DNA of 64,000 bases from Gonapodya sp. JEL0774 (Eukaryota; Monoblepharomycota; Monoblepharidomycetes; Monoblepharidales; Gonapodyaceae): assembly GCA_027604505.1 (NCBI GenBank), contig JADIIX010000044.1, forward strand, positions 1-64,000. Reading direction: 5' to 3'. Shown piece after piece: positions 24,482-35,335 of the stretch. A program made the position numbers and the translations under genes. Under the pieces are notes generated by a model. That model ran no database searches and was not told the origin of the DNA. It saw nothing but the letters and a program-made list of their open reading frames with translations. Within the stretch, counting starts at the first letter, position 1. Each line of letters starts with the position of its first letter.

Positions 24482-24982
24482 TCCACTATGTTATTTTTAC
24501 GGCTTGAATATCCGAAATCCATGTGTTTTTAATGGGTCTGTCCAGGGGCGGTGTGTCACGATCGTGTTACGATATGGCTGTGTGGCGTCTCTCGGACATG
24601 CACAAAGCAGATTTACATCGCATCGGGGCATTTTGGATGCACGTGAACCAATTGCCCTTCAGCACACAGACTAGGCTTACTGAAGCTTGCTCTTCACACT
24701 GAGGGGTTTCTGTGGTTCGGAAGGTGCAATCATGGCAGGTTGCACGCGATGATGTCCCGAATGCACTAATTCTAATTCACGTACATATCATGAAACGTTA
24801 GAGGTTTCCGGCAAAAGTGGTCTGGGTTCCGAGGGGGAACGTCCCAGCCTACGGCAAAAGGTACAAAATTGCATCGCGGGCCTTCGCAGTTCCGCCATCG
24901 GAAGAATCTCAAATCAATACAAAAACCTCACAACTTCAATTGATCACTTGTCGAATTCTGATTACACACAAGTACAAACACT
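24482..24982. other. Divergent intergenic region (DUF1223 / nitronate monooxygenase)
   Basis: About 500 bp between divergent start codons; presumed promoters of both genes. No motif or RNA gene recognised. Confidence 0.45.
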
Positions 24983-27380
24983 ATGCCTTCCGAAACTCTA
25001 TCCACCGAGTAAGCAGCACTTCTAGTGTGCATGGAGTCCTCTCGACGGAAGCAATTGGGAGCATGTGACGCACCTCCATGAAGTCATAATCAATTCGTCC
25101 TCCCTCCCACTCTCTCCTAGAATCACCCGCATGTTCAACATCAAGTACCCCATCCTGCTCGCCGGGAGTGAGTGATGGAAATGTTTGCTGGCTTTCTGAT
25201 TTCTCTCCATAATGGCTGTACTCTTAGTGAATGTTGCTGCTGGGCCTGAACTCGCTGCTGCTGGTGAGCCTTGAACGTGTGATACGGAAATGCTTGTGTG
25301 TGAGCTGACATTTTTGTCGTCAATCACCAGTCACCAATGCCGGTAGGTATCACAAGTTGTCAAGTGAGAACGATCACAAAGTATCTCTCCTTCCCCATAA
25401 TTATATCTTTAGGTGGCCTTGGAGTTATTGGTGGTCTTGGCTACACCCCAGGTGTGTTTGGAATGTCAGAGCAACTAGGCAGAGATGATAAAATTTCTTT
25501 GTGCCATCAGAGAACCTCCGCAAGCAGATCAACATAGTTAGATCTCACCTTCAAAACAAGTCTGCTCCATTCGGTGTGGATCTGCTCCTTCGTAAGTCCC
25601 TGCGGTGCGACCTGTTTCGTGCACCAGGAACTGAACAGTTCTGTATTTCGTAGCCCAAGTTGGCGGTAACGCTCGGAAGACCAACAAAGATTACACCGGT
25701 GGCATGTTGCCCGGTTTGATCGATGTGATTATCCAAGAGAAGACAGCGCTGTTCGTTTGTGCTGTTGGAGTGCCTCCGAAGTAAGCGCTGTTTTCCCTTT
25801 CCCCATTCCACCCTTAATCCACCCCCCCACCCCAACCCCACTTCAATTATACAGGTGGGCCGTAGACAAGCTGCATGCCGCGGGCATTCCTATCAGTAAG
25901 TACATTATCTGAAAGTTAACCTGGACGACAAGAGGAAGTAACGAATTGCGTCATTCTTCCGATTCCCCTCTTTCTAATCTTTCAGTGAACATGATTGGAG
26001 CACCCAAGCACGCAATCAAAGCTTTGGAAGTTGGAGTAGAGTAGGTGGTCAATTTTGTGTCCCGAAGGTAATCAACGTAAATTGATCCGTTGTTCCAACT
26101 CGACCAGCATTATCTGCGCTCAGGGTGGAGAAGGAGGCGGTCACACCGGCGAAATTGCCACCAGCATTCTGATTCCCAAGGTGGTCGACATTGTCAAGGG
26201 TCGCAAGTCCCCTTTGACTGGCCGACAAGTCCCCGTCGTTGCAGCGGGGGGTATTTTCGATGGGCGTTCATTGGCGATGAGTTTGTGTATGGGTGCTCAC
26301 GCTGTTTGGTAAGTCGATTACGTAGCTCTTTCAACTAACATGTCTTGTTTTAACGCCAGTATCGCTTCTTTCTTTTCCAGGGTTGGGTACGTGTTTCTAA
26401 CATATAATGGAAAAACTGAAACACTCACGGTGGTTGCACTTGTAGTACGCGCTTCGTTGCTTCGGTTGAGGCTGGTGCTCCTCCCAGACACAAAAATGGT
26501 GTTGTCGGAGGTGAGAACATCTTTTCGTCCTCGTCGGTTCGGGTCTTCTCTGAACACAACCCGCCACTCGTTGGGATTTGCAGCTGGATACACCGACACG
26601 ATTCGGACAATTATTTTCACCGGAAGGCCCATGCGTGTCCTCAAGGTGAGTCGATGTCTGAGCACAGCACTGGAGCTCTGATATTCGATCACTTTCCGTG
26701 GGTAACTCACCCCCACCCCACTCTCTGTGATACGAAGAACCCCTTCATCTTGGACTGGGAGGAGAACAAGCAAGATCAAATAAAGCAACTGTGAGTATCA
26801 GTTGTCGATGCAGCTGTTTGAACAACAGTGACTGTAATTCGCTTGCGCAATGATATCAGCACTGCCAAGGGTGTTCTCCCTGTTGCATGGAACATGGACC
26901 AGATTGCCAAACAAAATGATGGTGTGATTCCTACAGACATCATGATCCAAGGCACTCCCTTGCTCATGGGACAGGTGAGATCAAGAGTTTGAATGTCATT
27001 TGTACCCGGAAATTTGTGCTTACGACTCATTTGTTTCAAGGTTGCGTAAGTGGACTGATCTTTTAGGTTCTATTTCGATGGACGCTAAGCTATCCTTTGT
27101 TCATTTTCCATCCCACTACAATACTAGTGGAGCGTGAGTTGGAGATATTGCGGTGTTAATTACAACTCTCTCCGGGCGAGCCCCTAACATGCACCTATCG
27201 CTTTATACAGAATCAATGACATTCTTCCTGCCGCGCAGATTGTTGACGAAATGGTGTCTCAAGCAGTTGCGGTCTTGAAAGAGACGAGTGGCTGTGAGTG
27301 AATTCCTTCTTCCTCTCCCGGTTCGAGTGAATATTAACCAATATATCTATCTAGTCATCAAACCGACTCCGAAACTGTAA
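24983..27380 (+). CDS. Nitronate monooxygenase (FMN-dependent, 2-nitropropane dioxygenase family)
   Basis: Oxidises alkyl nitronates such as propionate 3-nitronate using FMN. The protein reconstructs as about 350 residues: ITRMFNIKYPILLAG at the N-terminus, ELAAAVTNAGGLGVIGGLGY, ENLRKQINIVRSHL, PFGVDLLLPQVGGNARKTNK, WAVDKLHAAGIPIMNMIGAP, IICAQGGEGGGHTGEIAT (the flavin/catalytic-His region), VPVVAAGGIFDGRS, AHAVWVGTRFVASVEAGAPP, IIFTGRPMRVLK, LLMGQVAGAINDILPA and a FIKPTPKL end with stop at 27378. Reading it through needs about 15 exons, including very small ones: 25331-25342 (12 nt, codes VTNA), 26381-26386 (6 nt, inside VWVGT), 27041-27045 (5 nt) and 27128-27133 (6 nt), the last two coding part of QVAGAIN. 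Each restores a sequence conserved in the family. The start at 24983 gives MPSETLSTE, spliced to ITRM. Confidence 0.92.
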
Positions 27381-27686
27381 ACTTTAGTTTACCTGACGAT
27401 CTGCAGTGCATGAGTTGATATAACCGTTTACTCCAATACATTGCCTTCACTTTGTTTTGTTCCTTCTCCATCATTCCTCTCTTTTCATCTTTTTTTGTCT
27501 CATTATCAAGCGATTCACCCATGGAACGCAAGTATTTGTACCCCTGCTGCATAAATCGCAAATACCACATGGTCAATTTGTCTGGAGGGGGAGGGGAGTG
27601 ACTTTGGACGATCAGCAGGGTCGATCGATCATGCTCGGGGACACCACGGTCAAGACACCAAGACGCTCGCTTGAACTCTCTTTCCC
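27381..27686. other. Intergenic, upstream of the CTL gene
   Basis: 306 bp, partly pyrimidine-rich; presumed terminator of the nitronate monooxygenase gene and promoter of the transporter gene. Nothing else seen. Confidence 0.45.
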
Positions 27687-29984
27687 ATGCGGACTTCTGC
27701 GATGGAGGGCAGAACACCAATGGGCCCACAATCCAAGAGACATTGCACTGATGGTATGGAATCTATTCTGTCTTCTCTCCCCTCGTTGTCGCTTGCCCTG
27801 CTTTCATTTAGTCTTTCTGTCCACACACACACACTCCCCCCTCCATCACTCTGCCTTGCTCAGTGCTTTGGCTCATTCTTTTTGTTGCCTACTGGCTGGG
27901 GATGCTTGTCGTTGCAAATATGGCTGTCAAGGCCGGTGATCCAACTCGGTTACTGTGAGTGCGTTTTGAGTGCCTCTTCCCTGGGTCACATGTGACTCCA
28001 GTTTGCTCCCCACATCTCTTCGTCGTCGTCAAGATATGGATATGATTCAGCAGGTAACCTGTGCGGAGTGAACAACACACGTTCCAACTCCACTCTACGT
28101 GATATGACGACAAAGCCCAATTTGTACTACTGGGATCCACTCGCGCTCGCCTCCTCGCTCACCCCTTCCCTTAACTTGAACGTGTCGTGGTCCGTATGTG
28201 TAGAAGAGTGCCCGCATGTTGATGGCCAGGTTGCTCTCCCATCAGTTGCAAACCACACTGGTTGCAAGTACGACGTGAACATCACGACAGCACTTGATCT
28301 CACAAATGCGATTCTAGCGGGAAACTGCCCGTCTTTTTTCTACGCCACGAGCCCTGTCGTGAATCGATGCTTTCCGACCGTTGAGGTCTCCAGCAATGCG
28401 ACGCAGATTTGGAACAACGGCGCGGTAGACTTTAATGCCCTTCTCAACACTGGCAAGGATATCTTCTCGAAAGCCATTGGTGATATCGTGACCACGTGGC
28501 CCGTTCTTGTGGCTGCCGTCGGTGTCAGTCTTGTCATGTGCTTCACCTGGCTCATTATTATGCGTGTCTTTGTCGCACTGTTTGTCTACTTGTCTATTCT
28601 CCTTGTTCTGGTCGGATTCGATGGTGGTGCGGTCTATCTGTACTTTTTCTGGCAAGCCAAAGTCACGGAGTTCAATGCGACTCCGGTAGCGTCGCAAACA
28701 GATCAGATGCGATGGACCAGAGACCTCAGCATGGGTGCTTTCATTGCCGTCGCCATCATTGGTGGCCTTCTCACCATCATAATCATCGCTATGCGCAACC
28801 GGATTCGTATCGCTGTCCAAGTTATCAAGGAGGCGTCTCGTGCCTTACAAGCAATGCCCTTTGTCATCGCCTCTCCTCTGATCGCTTTTATCTTCGAGAT
28901 CGTTCTTGTCGCGTACACCCTGTGGATTGGCCTGTTTCTTGCCACGGCCCAAGGGCCCGCCATCTTCAACGACTTTGGGGTGTACCTCTCTTCGCAGCAA
29001 CTCATGCAAGGCCTCCCCTATTACCATCTCCTAGGATTTTTCTGGACCTACGCATTTTTTGTGGGCTGCAACCAAACCGTCATCGCTGGTTCGGTGGCGT
29101 GCTGGTACTGGACGCTCGACAAGAAGCGACTCCCGGGGTGGCCGGTGATGGATTCCATCAAGCGCACTGTGGTGTACCACCTGGGATCGATCGCTTTGGG
29201 GTCTTTACTGATTGGTTTGACGCAACTCGCTCGGTACATCGTGCTCAAGGCCAACGGTTGGGTCAAGGACTCGGCTGGTGCCAAGTACATTCAGTACATA
29301 TTGGCCTGCGTACAGTGCTGTCTCGCGTGCCTGGAAAAGTTCCTCAAGTTTCTGTCCAAAAACGCCTACATTGAAATGGCCATCTACGGCAAACCCTTTT
29401 GCACCTCTGCCAAAAACGCATTCCAAACTCTCCTCCGCAACGCATTCCGTCTCATCGCGGTGGATAGCGTGTCTATGTTTGTCCTCCTTATTGGAAAGCT
29501 CTGCATCACAGCCGCGGTGGCCTTTATCGGGTACATTTATCTGGACAAACAATCCGCCGTCTACCAAGTCCAACTCCTCCCCGTTCCCGTGGCGGTGATT
29601 GCGCTCGAGGCTTTCATCGTGGCGAACACTTTTCTGGGCGTGTATAGGATGGCCATCGACACCATCTTTTTGTGCTTTTGCGAGGATTGCGAAAAGAACG
29701 ACGGGTCGCCTGAGCGGCCCTTCTACATGAGCGCAACTTTGCAGGGAATTACAAACAACAACAACCAAAAGCTTGCACCGACGAAAATGAGGGTGAGAGT
29801 TTTGTCACCGTTTTCGTTTTGGAACGCACCCTCCACCCCACCGTGGTGCCAGGCGTGCTCCTGGTGGTGGTGTCCAAGTGCAGCCCTCTGAGATGATGAT
29901 TCTCCTCTAACACGTTTGACTCTTCTTGGTCCGACCTCACAGATTGTCGCATCCAGGAAAGTCGCGATCGCGGACGAGTACTGA
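27687..29984 (+). CDS. Choline transporter-like (CTL/SLC44) membrane protein
   Basis: Polytopic membrane protein of the CTL family (PNS1 in yeast). Exon 1 reads MGPQSKRHCTDV (27687 or internal Met 27702 to about 27752). The next exon (about 27862) adds LWLILFVAYWLGMLVVANMA, the first membrane span, and KAGDPTRLL. After an intron YGYDSAGNLCGVNN begins a long single exon. An extracellular Cys-rich loop follows (NVSWSVCVEECPHVDG, then CFPTVEVSSNATQIW), with several Asn-X-Ser/Thr sites. About nine more membrane spans cluster at 28500-29650 (for example VLVAAVGVSLVMCFTWLIIM). The signature segments GSVACWYWTLDKKRLPGWPV and YIEMAIYGKPFCTSAKNAF are typical of the family. The last intron (29793-29942) is followed by a short final exon IVASRKVAIADEY with stop at 29982. 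Substrate cannot be told; some CTL proteins carry choline or ethanolamine, but yeast PNS1 is not needed for choline uptake. Confidence 0.92.
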
Positions 29985-30300
29985 ATTTCTTGATCGTCGC
30001 ACGCAGTTTCTAACCCACCAATCGCACGTGTGCCATTATCATCACGATTTTGTAGAATGTTTTTGATTCATGCCTAGTAATACATTGTGCTTGCAGATTT
30101 ACTCTTGTTGAGATCACTAAAACAAGAGCGATCAAAAAACGATAATGAACGAAGTGACTCCACCGTGATGTGATTGTTCTCATTCCGTTCTTTCCCGACA
30201 AACGGGAACCCAATAACACCACCCGACTCGTCCCACCCTTACTTTTTCTCACTGTTTTCATCGCACGCCTTTCTCACCCTCGACACAGGCCGCCATCGAT
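29985..30300. other. Convergent intergenic region (CTL / dCTP deaminase)
   Basis: 316 bp between two converging stop codons; should contain both 3' ends. No hairpin or gene recognised. Confidence 0.45.
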
Positions 30301-32572
30301 TCAGAGAGCTTGGTTCTGATAGCTTCCGCCGTAGCTGCGATCGCATTGGGTTCACAAGGTACCGAAACCATGGCCATCAACGCCACACACAACACAGCAC
30401 AATAGCAGAAAAACGAAACAGGAGCAAACAATGAGCGAGGGAATAGGCGTTGGGCATCCAACAGAAAGAACGCAGCAAGGCAAGAGATCGACTCACTGTC
30501 CGTTTCCTTCCATGGTCAAAAAGATCATCTGCACACCAAATGGGAAGGGGGCAGTGGGGAAGTGGGGAGGTGAGAGCCGCGGAGCACGGTGAGAGGGGGG
30601 CACTTTCCGTTGCCTTTGCGAAATGACGTGATGCCGGGTCACGGCCACGTACGTGCCGCATCATCCCCCCGCCACCATTCCCACCACGCCCCACCGCATC
30701 ACGGCACCGGCACCGGCGGCAGGAGTTGGAGTTGGCCACGACTTGCGGACTTGCGATCGCGATCGGAGACCACGACCACCCCCACGGTGAACTCCCGGTC
30801 CGCCCGCCCTACCCCGCTCCGCCTCCCCCCTCCGCCCGCTCCCACCCCCCGAGCCCCACAAGATACCCAAATCTACTCACCTGACAAATCTTCGTCCCCG
30901 GGTACAGTGCCAGAGTGAGTGAGCTGGCGTTGAAGATTTCAAGCACGGTTTGGTTGTTGACGCCGGGGTTCTGGGGCAAGGGGGTGGGGGGGGGAGGGTC
31001 GTGGGTGGTGGGTGGTGGAGGGTGAGGTGATTGATGCAAGGAAACATGGGACGTCGAACGTCATCGTGGGAGACGGGCACAACCGCCACCCGTCGTCCCC
31101 CACCGAATCCGCCTCCCCCCTCCGCCCGCCCCACCACCGCAAGACACGACCAACCACCGACCCCGAACGTACAATGAGCGATGCGGTGATGTGGACCGAG
31201 AGGCCGAGGCGGGCGAAGCGGGAGCGGCCCTCTACGGGGGTGGTGGGCACATGGTGTGGGGTGGGGTGTGTGGTGTGGGGTGTGAGTGTGGGCAAAACAA
31301 ACATGGTGAAGAAAATACGGTGAGGATGGGGGGATGGTGAGAACCGGTAGGATATGACCATATGACCCGCCCCGCCGCTCGTCTCCGAACCATGTTCACA
31401 TTGACGTGACCTCCGCGTGGTCGCGTCTGCGCGTCCGTCCCGCTGCCACCGCCCCTCGCTCGTCCGCCCCCACCATGCCCACCTCCCTCCCACGATGTCC
31501 ACCTCAGCCTCCCCCTCCCTCCCAGCCACCTCCCCCACTGCCCACTCCCCACACCCCACTACCCACCGACGAGGGCACACAAGTCGTCGGGCAGGTGGAC
31601 GCGTTCCCTGGTGATGCCGAGGCACATCTGGTTGGGGCCGAGGAAGTAGGGTTCGCCGTCGTTGAGTTTTGTCTGAAATGGGGGGGGCGGGGGGGGGGGG
31701 GGCGGGGACGATGAGACGACAACAGCATCGAAAAACCAAAAAAGGAAGACGGAGACAAAACAAAACAAGAAGAACAAGAACAAGAACGTTGCTGTCCTAC
31801 TCGCCGCCACTCCCTCTGGCCCTCCGCGGCCTTGTGGCCGTGGGTTAGCACCTCCGATTTTCCCCTCGACCGTCCCCATCATCCACTGACCACGCACACC
31901 CGCAGACCGCAGACCACGTCCCACACCAGCAGCTGGACAGGTACACGTCGGGTACTGACCACAGTTGTGAAGTTCTGGTAATCCCTTGGGTCTGCCGAGT
32001 TGGAAATGGGGACTGCGCCGTTGTGGTGGATGAAAGAGCGGAACTCGTTGTCGAGAGTGAGGTCGATGCTGGGAGTTGAGGGTGTTGAGGGAGTGTTGAG
32101 GGAGTGTTGGGGGTGAGTGTGGGTGGGAGTGGAGGGAGAAGGGGGGAGTGGGGTGTGAGTGTATTTAGAGGGGGAGCGGAGAGAAGAAGGAGGGATGGAT
32201 GAATGCAATGGAGTGTGGAGTGTGGGGGGGGGGGGATGGGCAGAGATGGCGTTACCTGGCTGCGCCGATGGCAGAGATGTCTGGCATTGGATTGATGACA
32301 AGCTTCCTATTGGGTGTGGGGGGGAGTGCGGGGGAGAGTAGGGGGCGAGAGGGGCGTGGGTGGGAGATGGGGGGAGAGTGGGGGGAAGGGCGGAAAGGAG
32401 TGCGGGCCAGGGACAAGGGAGGGGTTGGAAGGGCGGAAGGGAGCGCGTCGAAGGGCGGAAGAGAGTGCGGGGGAGGCGCCAGAGTGGGGTGATGACGGGG
32501 ATCGATCGATCGACTGATCTCCCACTTTTGATTCAAGTATCGTGATATTTCTGCACCGCTCAGCACTCCCAT
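30301..32572 (-). CDS. dcd: dCTP deaminase (dUTPase-fold)
   Basis: Deaminates dCTP to dUTP for thymidylate synthesis. Eight exons join in frame to 175 residues (E. coli Dcd: 193): 32572-32526, 32306-32256, 32068-31960, 31672-31567, 31231-31173, 30970-30881, 30528-30497 and 30334-30301, each with GT/AG ends. The protein runs MGVLSGAEISRYLNQ, KLVINPMPDISAIGAA, SIDLTLDNEFRSF (the conserved SIDLRLGNEF-like motif), GITRERVHLPDDLCALVEGR, SRFARLGLSVHITASLI (the EGRS.LARLGL..H.TA signature), NPGVNNQTVLEIFNAS with the Glu that is catalytic in E. coli (E138), LALYPGTKICQMIF, and a YGGSYQNQAL end like the usual Y.GKYQGQ. No key residue is missing. The seven introns total about 1.74 kb, three times the coding length, and are full of G- or C-rich low-complexity runs. 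dCTP deaminase is mainly bacterial/archaeal, so an old transfer is possible. Some related enzymes are bifunctional (dCTP deaminase/dUTPase); this cannot be told here. Confidence 0.88.
30540..32480. repeat. Low-complexity G/C-run tracts filling dCTP deaminase introns
   Basis: The introns here are strings of G-runs or C-runs (examples: 31676-31710, 32080-32160, 32220-32245, 32310-32420). Several have four or more closely spaced runs of three or more G, so G-quadruplex formation is possible. Comparable tracts continue at 34440-34560 and 35560-35640. Confidence 0.7.
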
Positions 32573-33226
32573 CCTGACTACGGCCCGTCAATGGCGGAGA
32601 ATGCAGAGAGCGGGGGGGACACCTGTGCGGGGACGGGCCACGTGATCGGCGGGCACCGTGCTGACTCCCCCCCATATACCCGTACTCCTACTTTCATACC
32701 ATCAAACTGTCTATCAAATCACCCCACAAATCACGTGCTTCAGACAAATCTTTGCCCACCAATGACTCTATCTTTTATACATGCCACTTCAGCGTCTTTA
32801 AGTGACGTTTAAGTGGCGCAGGGATACCAAGTGTACTCAATTTGAGTTTCCAGCACTGGAGACTCTGGAACACACTTGTTGGTTTTCTGGAACTTGAGTC
32901 AGTTCGCCATGGAGGGGGTGTTGATTCATTGCCGTGGAGGATGATGGTTAGGCTGAAGCCTTATGGACGGAGAAGGAATAATTTGATGGTGCTGCCGGGA
33001 ATGCAGGTCTTAAACGCGTTCAGACACCCTCGTTATGGCTCTCTCTCCACACTCCATGTATACACTAATAGGAAGTAAACTAAGAACACTTATTGACAAT
33101 ATATTAGCATTAAGTATAGTTAGAGTACAACTTGGGCACAAATCAAGTGCTCAGTTTTAAGGTCAGTCTTGACTGGCCACTCGGCACCACGGGAAAGCCT
33201 TGAGGCCCAAGACAAACCAGCAACCG
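32573..33226. other. Divergent intergenic region (dCTP deaminase / GET1), possible retroelement scrap
   Basis: 654 bp between divergent starts; presumed promoters of both. At about 32810-32900 the plus strand reads KWRRDTKCTQFE then PALETLEHTCWFSGT, which loosely resembles the ET.EH..W.C end of a LINE-type reverse transcriptase; evidence is thin. Nothing else recognised. Confidence 0.3.
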
Positions 33227-35007
33227 ATGGGCGTGCTTGAATCCGTCCTGCTCATCTCCTTTCTTCTCGTCGCAATCGAGTCAATCGGCTACTCAACCAT
33301 CATATCTTTCGTACGTTCCAATTCCCCCTTGTTACCTTCCCTTCTCCACCTCACCCCTCTATCCCTTCTCTTCGTTCCCTCTCCCTAGCTATGGTCCATA
33401 TACTCCTTCTTTTCATCCGACAAGTCCGTCCAAATCATCGCCAAGCTCAAAGCTGAAATCGTCAAGCTCAGGAAAGACCTCGCCAACACCAGCAGTCAGG
33501 TGATCCAACCCCCCATCTATCCCCTCCTTCTTGGTGCTCCTTCCTCAACGCTCTCGCTCCCCATCACCCCCCCTTTACACCCCCCTTTTTTCATTCCATT
33601 TCGTCTTTCTTCCCCCTCGAACCACCAGGACGAGTTCGCCAAATGGGCAAAGATCCGCAGACGTCTCGACGCGGCCACGGCAGACCTCCAGGCCAAATGT
33701 GAGTCTGAGTCTGTGTGGTTTGTAGGGGCCCCGGCCTTGGGGTTTGGGCCAGGGTTTGGGTTTGGGTAATGGATGGGGGTTCGGGGAGGGGTACCGTGAA
33801 TGGCTCGATTGACGCGTGACGCGTGACGGGTGATCACGGTCACGAGCACTCACTGAGGAGTGGGAGACCGGTTCGCTCGTCACAACGGAATCCGGACATC
33901 CAGCCGTCCCAAAAAGCGGCGTGAAGATCAGGGTCCGAGGCGATGCAGGGGGCCGACAGACCTCCCGGTTTTTTTCATCCGTCGTCGGTGGTAACCCGGC
34001 GGGGGGCTCATGGTGTTTCCATGGGACCGACACCCCCGGCCGCCAGTCTCCTCACTCGCATGCAAACCCACCTGCATGCACGCTCACTGACCGGTTCCCC
34101 CCCCAACTCGGCTCCCACACTTGCAACCTGCACACCTGCCACGATCACGTGCCCGCCAACCGGTCCCACCGCTCTCCTCCGCCATCCACTCCTCCTCTCA
34201 CTCATCCACCCCCGCCCTCCCCGTTCCATTCCCCCTTTCCTTTTCCCTGCTCCCCATTCCCCCTCACCCACCCACTCCTCATCTTCTCCTCCTCCTCCTC
34301 CTCCCCTCAGCCCTCCATCTCACTACCCTCCGCACCCGCTTCTCCTTCCCCCTCTCCCTCCTCCTCTCCCTCTTCGTCTACGGGTCCCAGCTCGTCATCG
34401 TCCTGTGGTTCAGAGGCACGGGGGCGTTTGTGATGCCCAGCGATTGGATCGGCACGGTACCGGCCTGGGTCGTGGGGATGGGGGGGGGCGGCGGGGGTGG
34501 GTTGCGGGGGGAGAGGGGGGTGGGGGGGTGGGGGGGCTATGGGTGGTGAGGCGGGGGAGAGGGCTTGAGCGGGGTTTGGGGTGCGGTCGTTGGGGAGATC
34601 AAGGGATTGGAAGGTGCAGAGAAGGAGTTGGGTGGGGTTGGGGTGAGGGTATGGGGGCTTGAAGGTGGTTTGGCCGTCGTGCGGTGGTTGGTGGAGCTCC
34701 AAGTTGCGGACGGTGGAGATCGAATTTCCGCCGTTCCCTTGTTCTGCGGCTCGGAGAGGTGGAGGTGGAGGAAAACTTTTCGCCCAGCCCCCCGCGCCCC
34801 TTTCGTCGTCGTTCTTACCCCGTTTTCTTCCCCGTCTCTTCCACCACACGAACCAACACCAACTCCCCACCCGTACCCCATTGTCCCACTTTTTCCCTGC
34901 GTTCCCGCTGTCTCTCACACCCCAAACCAGGCTTCGTGTCTGTCACCTTCTTTCTCTACTCGTGTAGGAAAGTGTTTAGGAAACTGTTCAACGGGATAGA
35001 AGCTTGA
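33227..35007 (+). CDS. GET1: Guided-entry receptor subunit GET1/WRB
   Basis: ER-membrane receptor subunit that accepts tail-anchored proteins from Get3. Exon 1 (33227-33310) encodes MGVLESVLLISFLLVAIESI, the first membrane span. Exon 2 (33390-33498) gives LWSIYSFFSSDKSVQ and the coiled coil AEIVKLRKDLANTSSQ. Exon 3 (33629-33700) gives DEFAKWAKIRRRLDAATADL, the signature Get3-binding coiled coil. A long intron (about 610 nt) precedes LHLTTLRTRFSFPLSLLLSL and VYGSQLVIVLWFRGTGAFVM (about 34312-34480), the second span. A further intron of over 400 nt precedes GFVSVTFFLYSCRKVFRKL and the stop at 35005. The last join is not resolved in phase, so one small exon may be missing. Introns are C/T- or G-rich low-complexity sequence like those of the neighbouring genes. 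Confidence 0.82.
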
Positions 35008-35335
35008 GAAAACTACACTGTGGTTTTTTCTTTCGTTTTGATGTATTGCTTGTACATAATTTTGTTTTGGTTGACGCTCCCATGGTGCTGGTCCTACGCA
35101 ATGTTGTACGAGAAGAACCAGAGAAACTGTGACCTGAGTCCGTTGGAGCAACTCCACTGACCCCCCCCCCCACACCCTTCCCACACACTCGTTGCATTCC
35201 TCCAGCTACCCACCGCACCATTCCATTCCACTCCCACCCCTCCTCCATTCCCCCATCCCGCCGTCCGCCTTTTCTTTTTGCGAATCCCCGCTTGTGAACA
35301 CCCCCAGATCCCGACAGAATCATTTCCAATCCCGA

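Noticed and set aside
28314-28820. Long minus-strand open frame rich in Asp/His/Asn
   Set aside because: Antisense of the CTL transporter's single long exon; its composition is explained by the membrane-span codons on the other strand.
30939-31763. 274-codon minus-strand Pro/Arg/His-rich open frame
   Set aside because: Low-complexity readthrough of introns in the dCTP deaminase gene; only the short exon segments show conservation.
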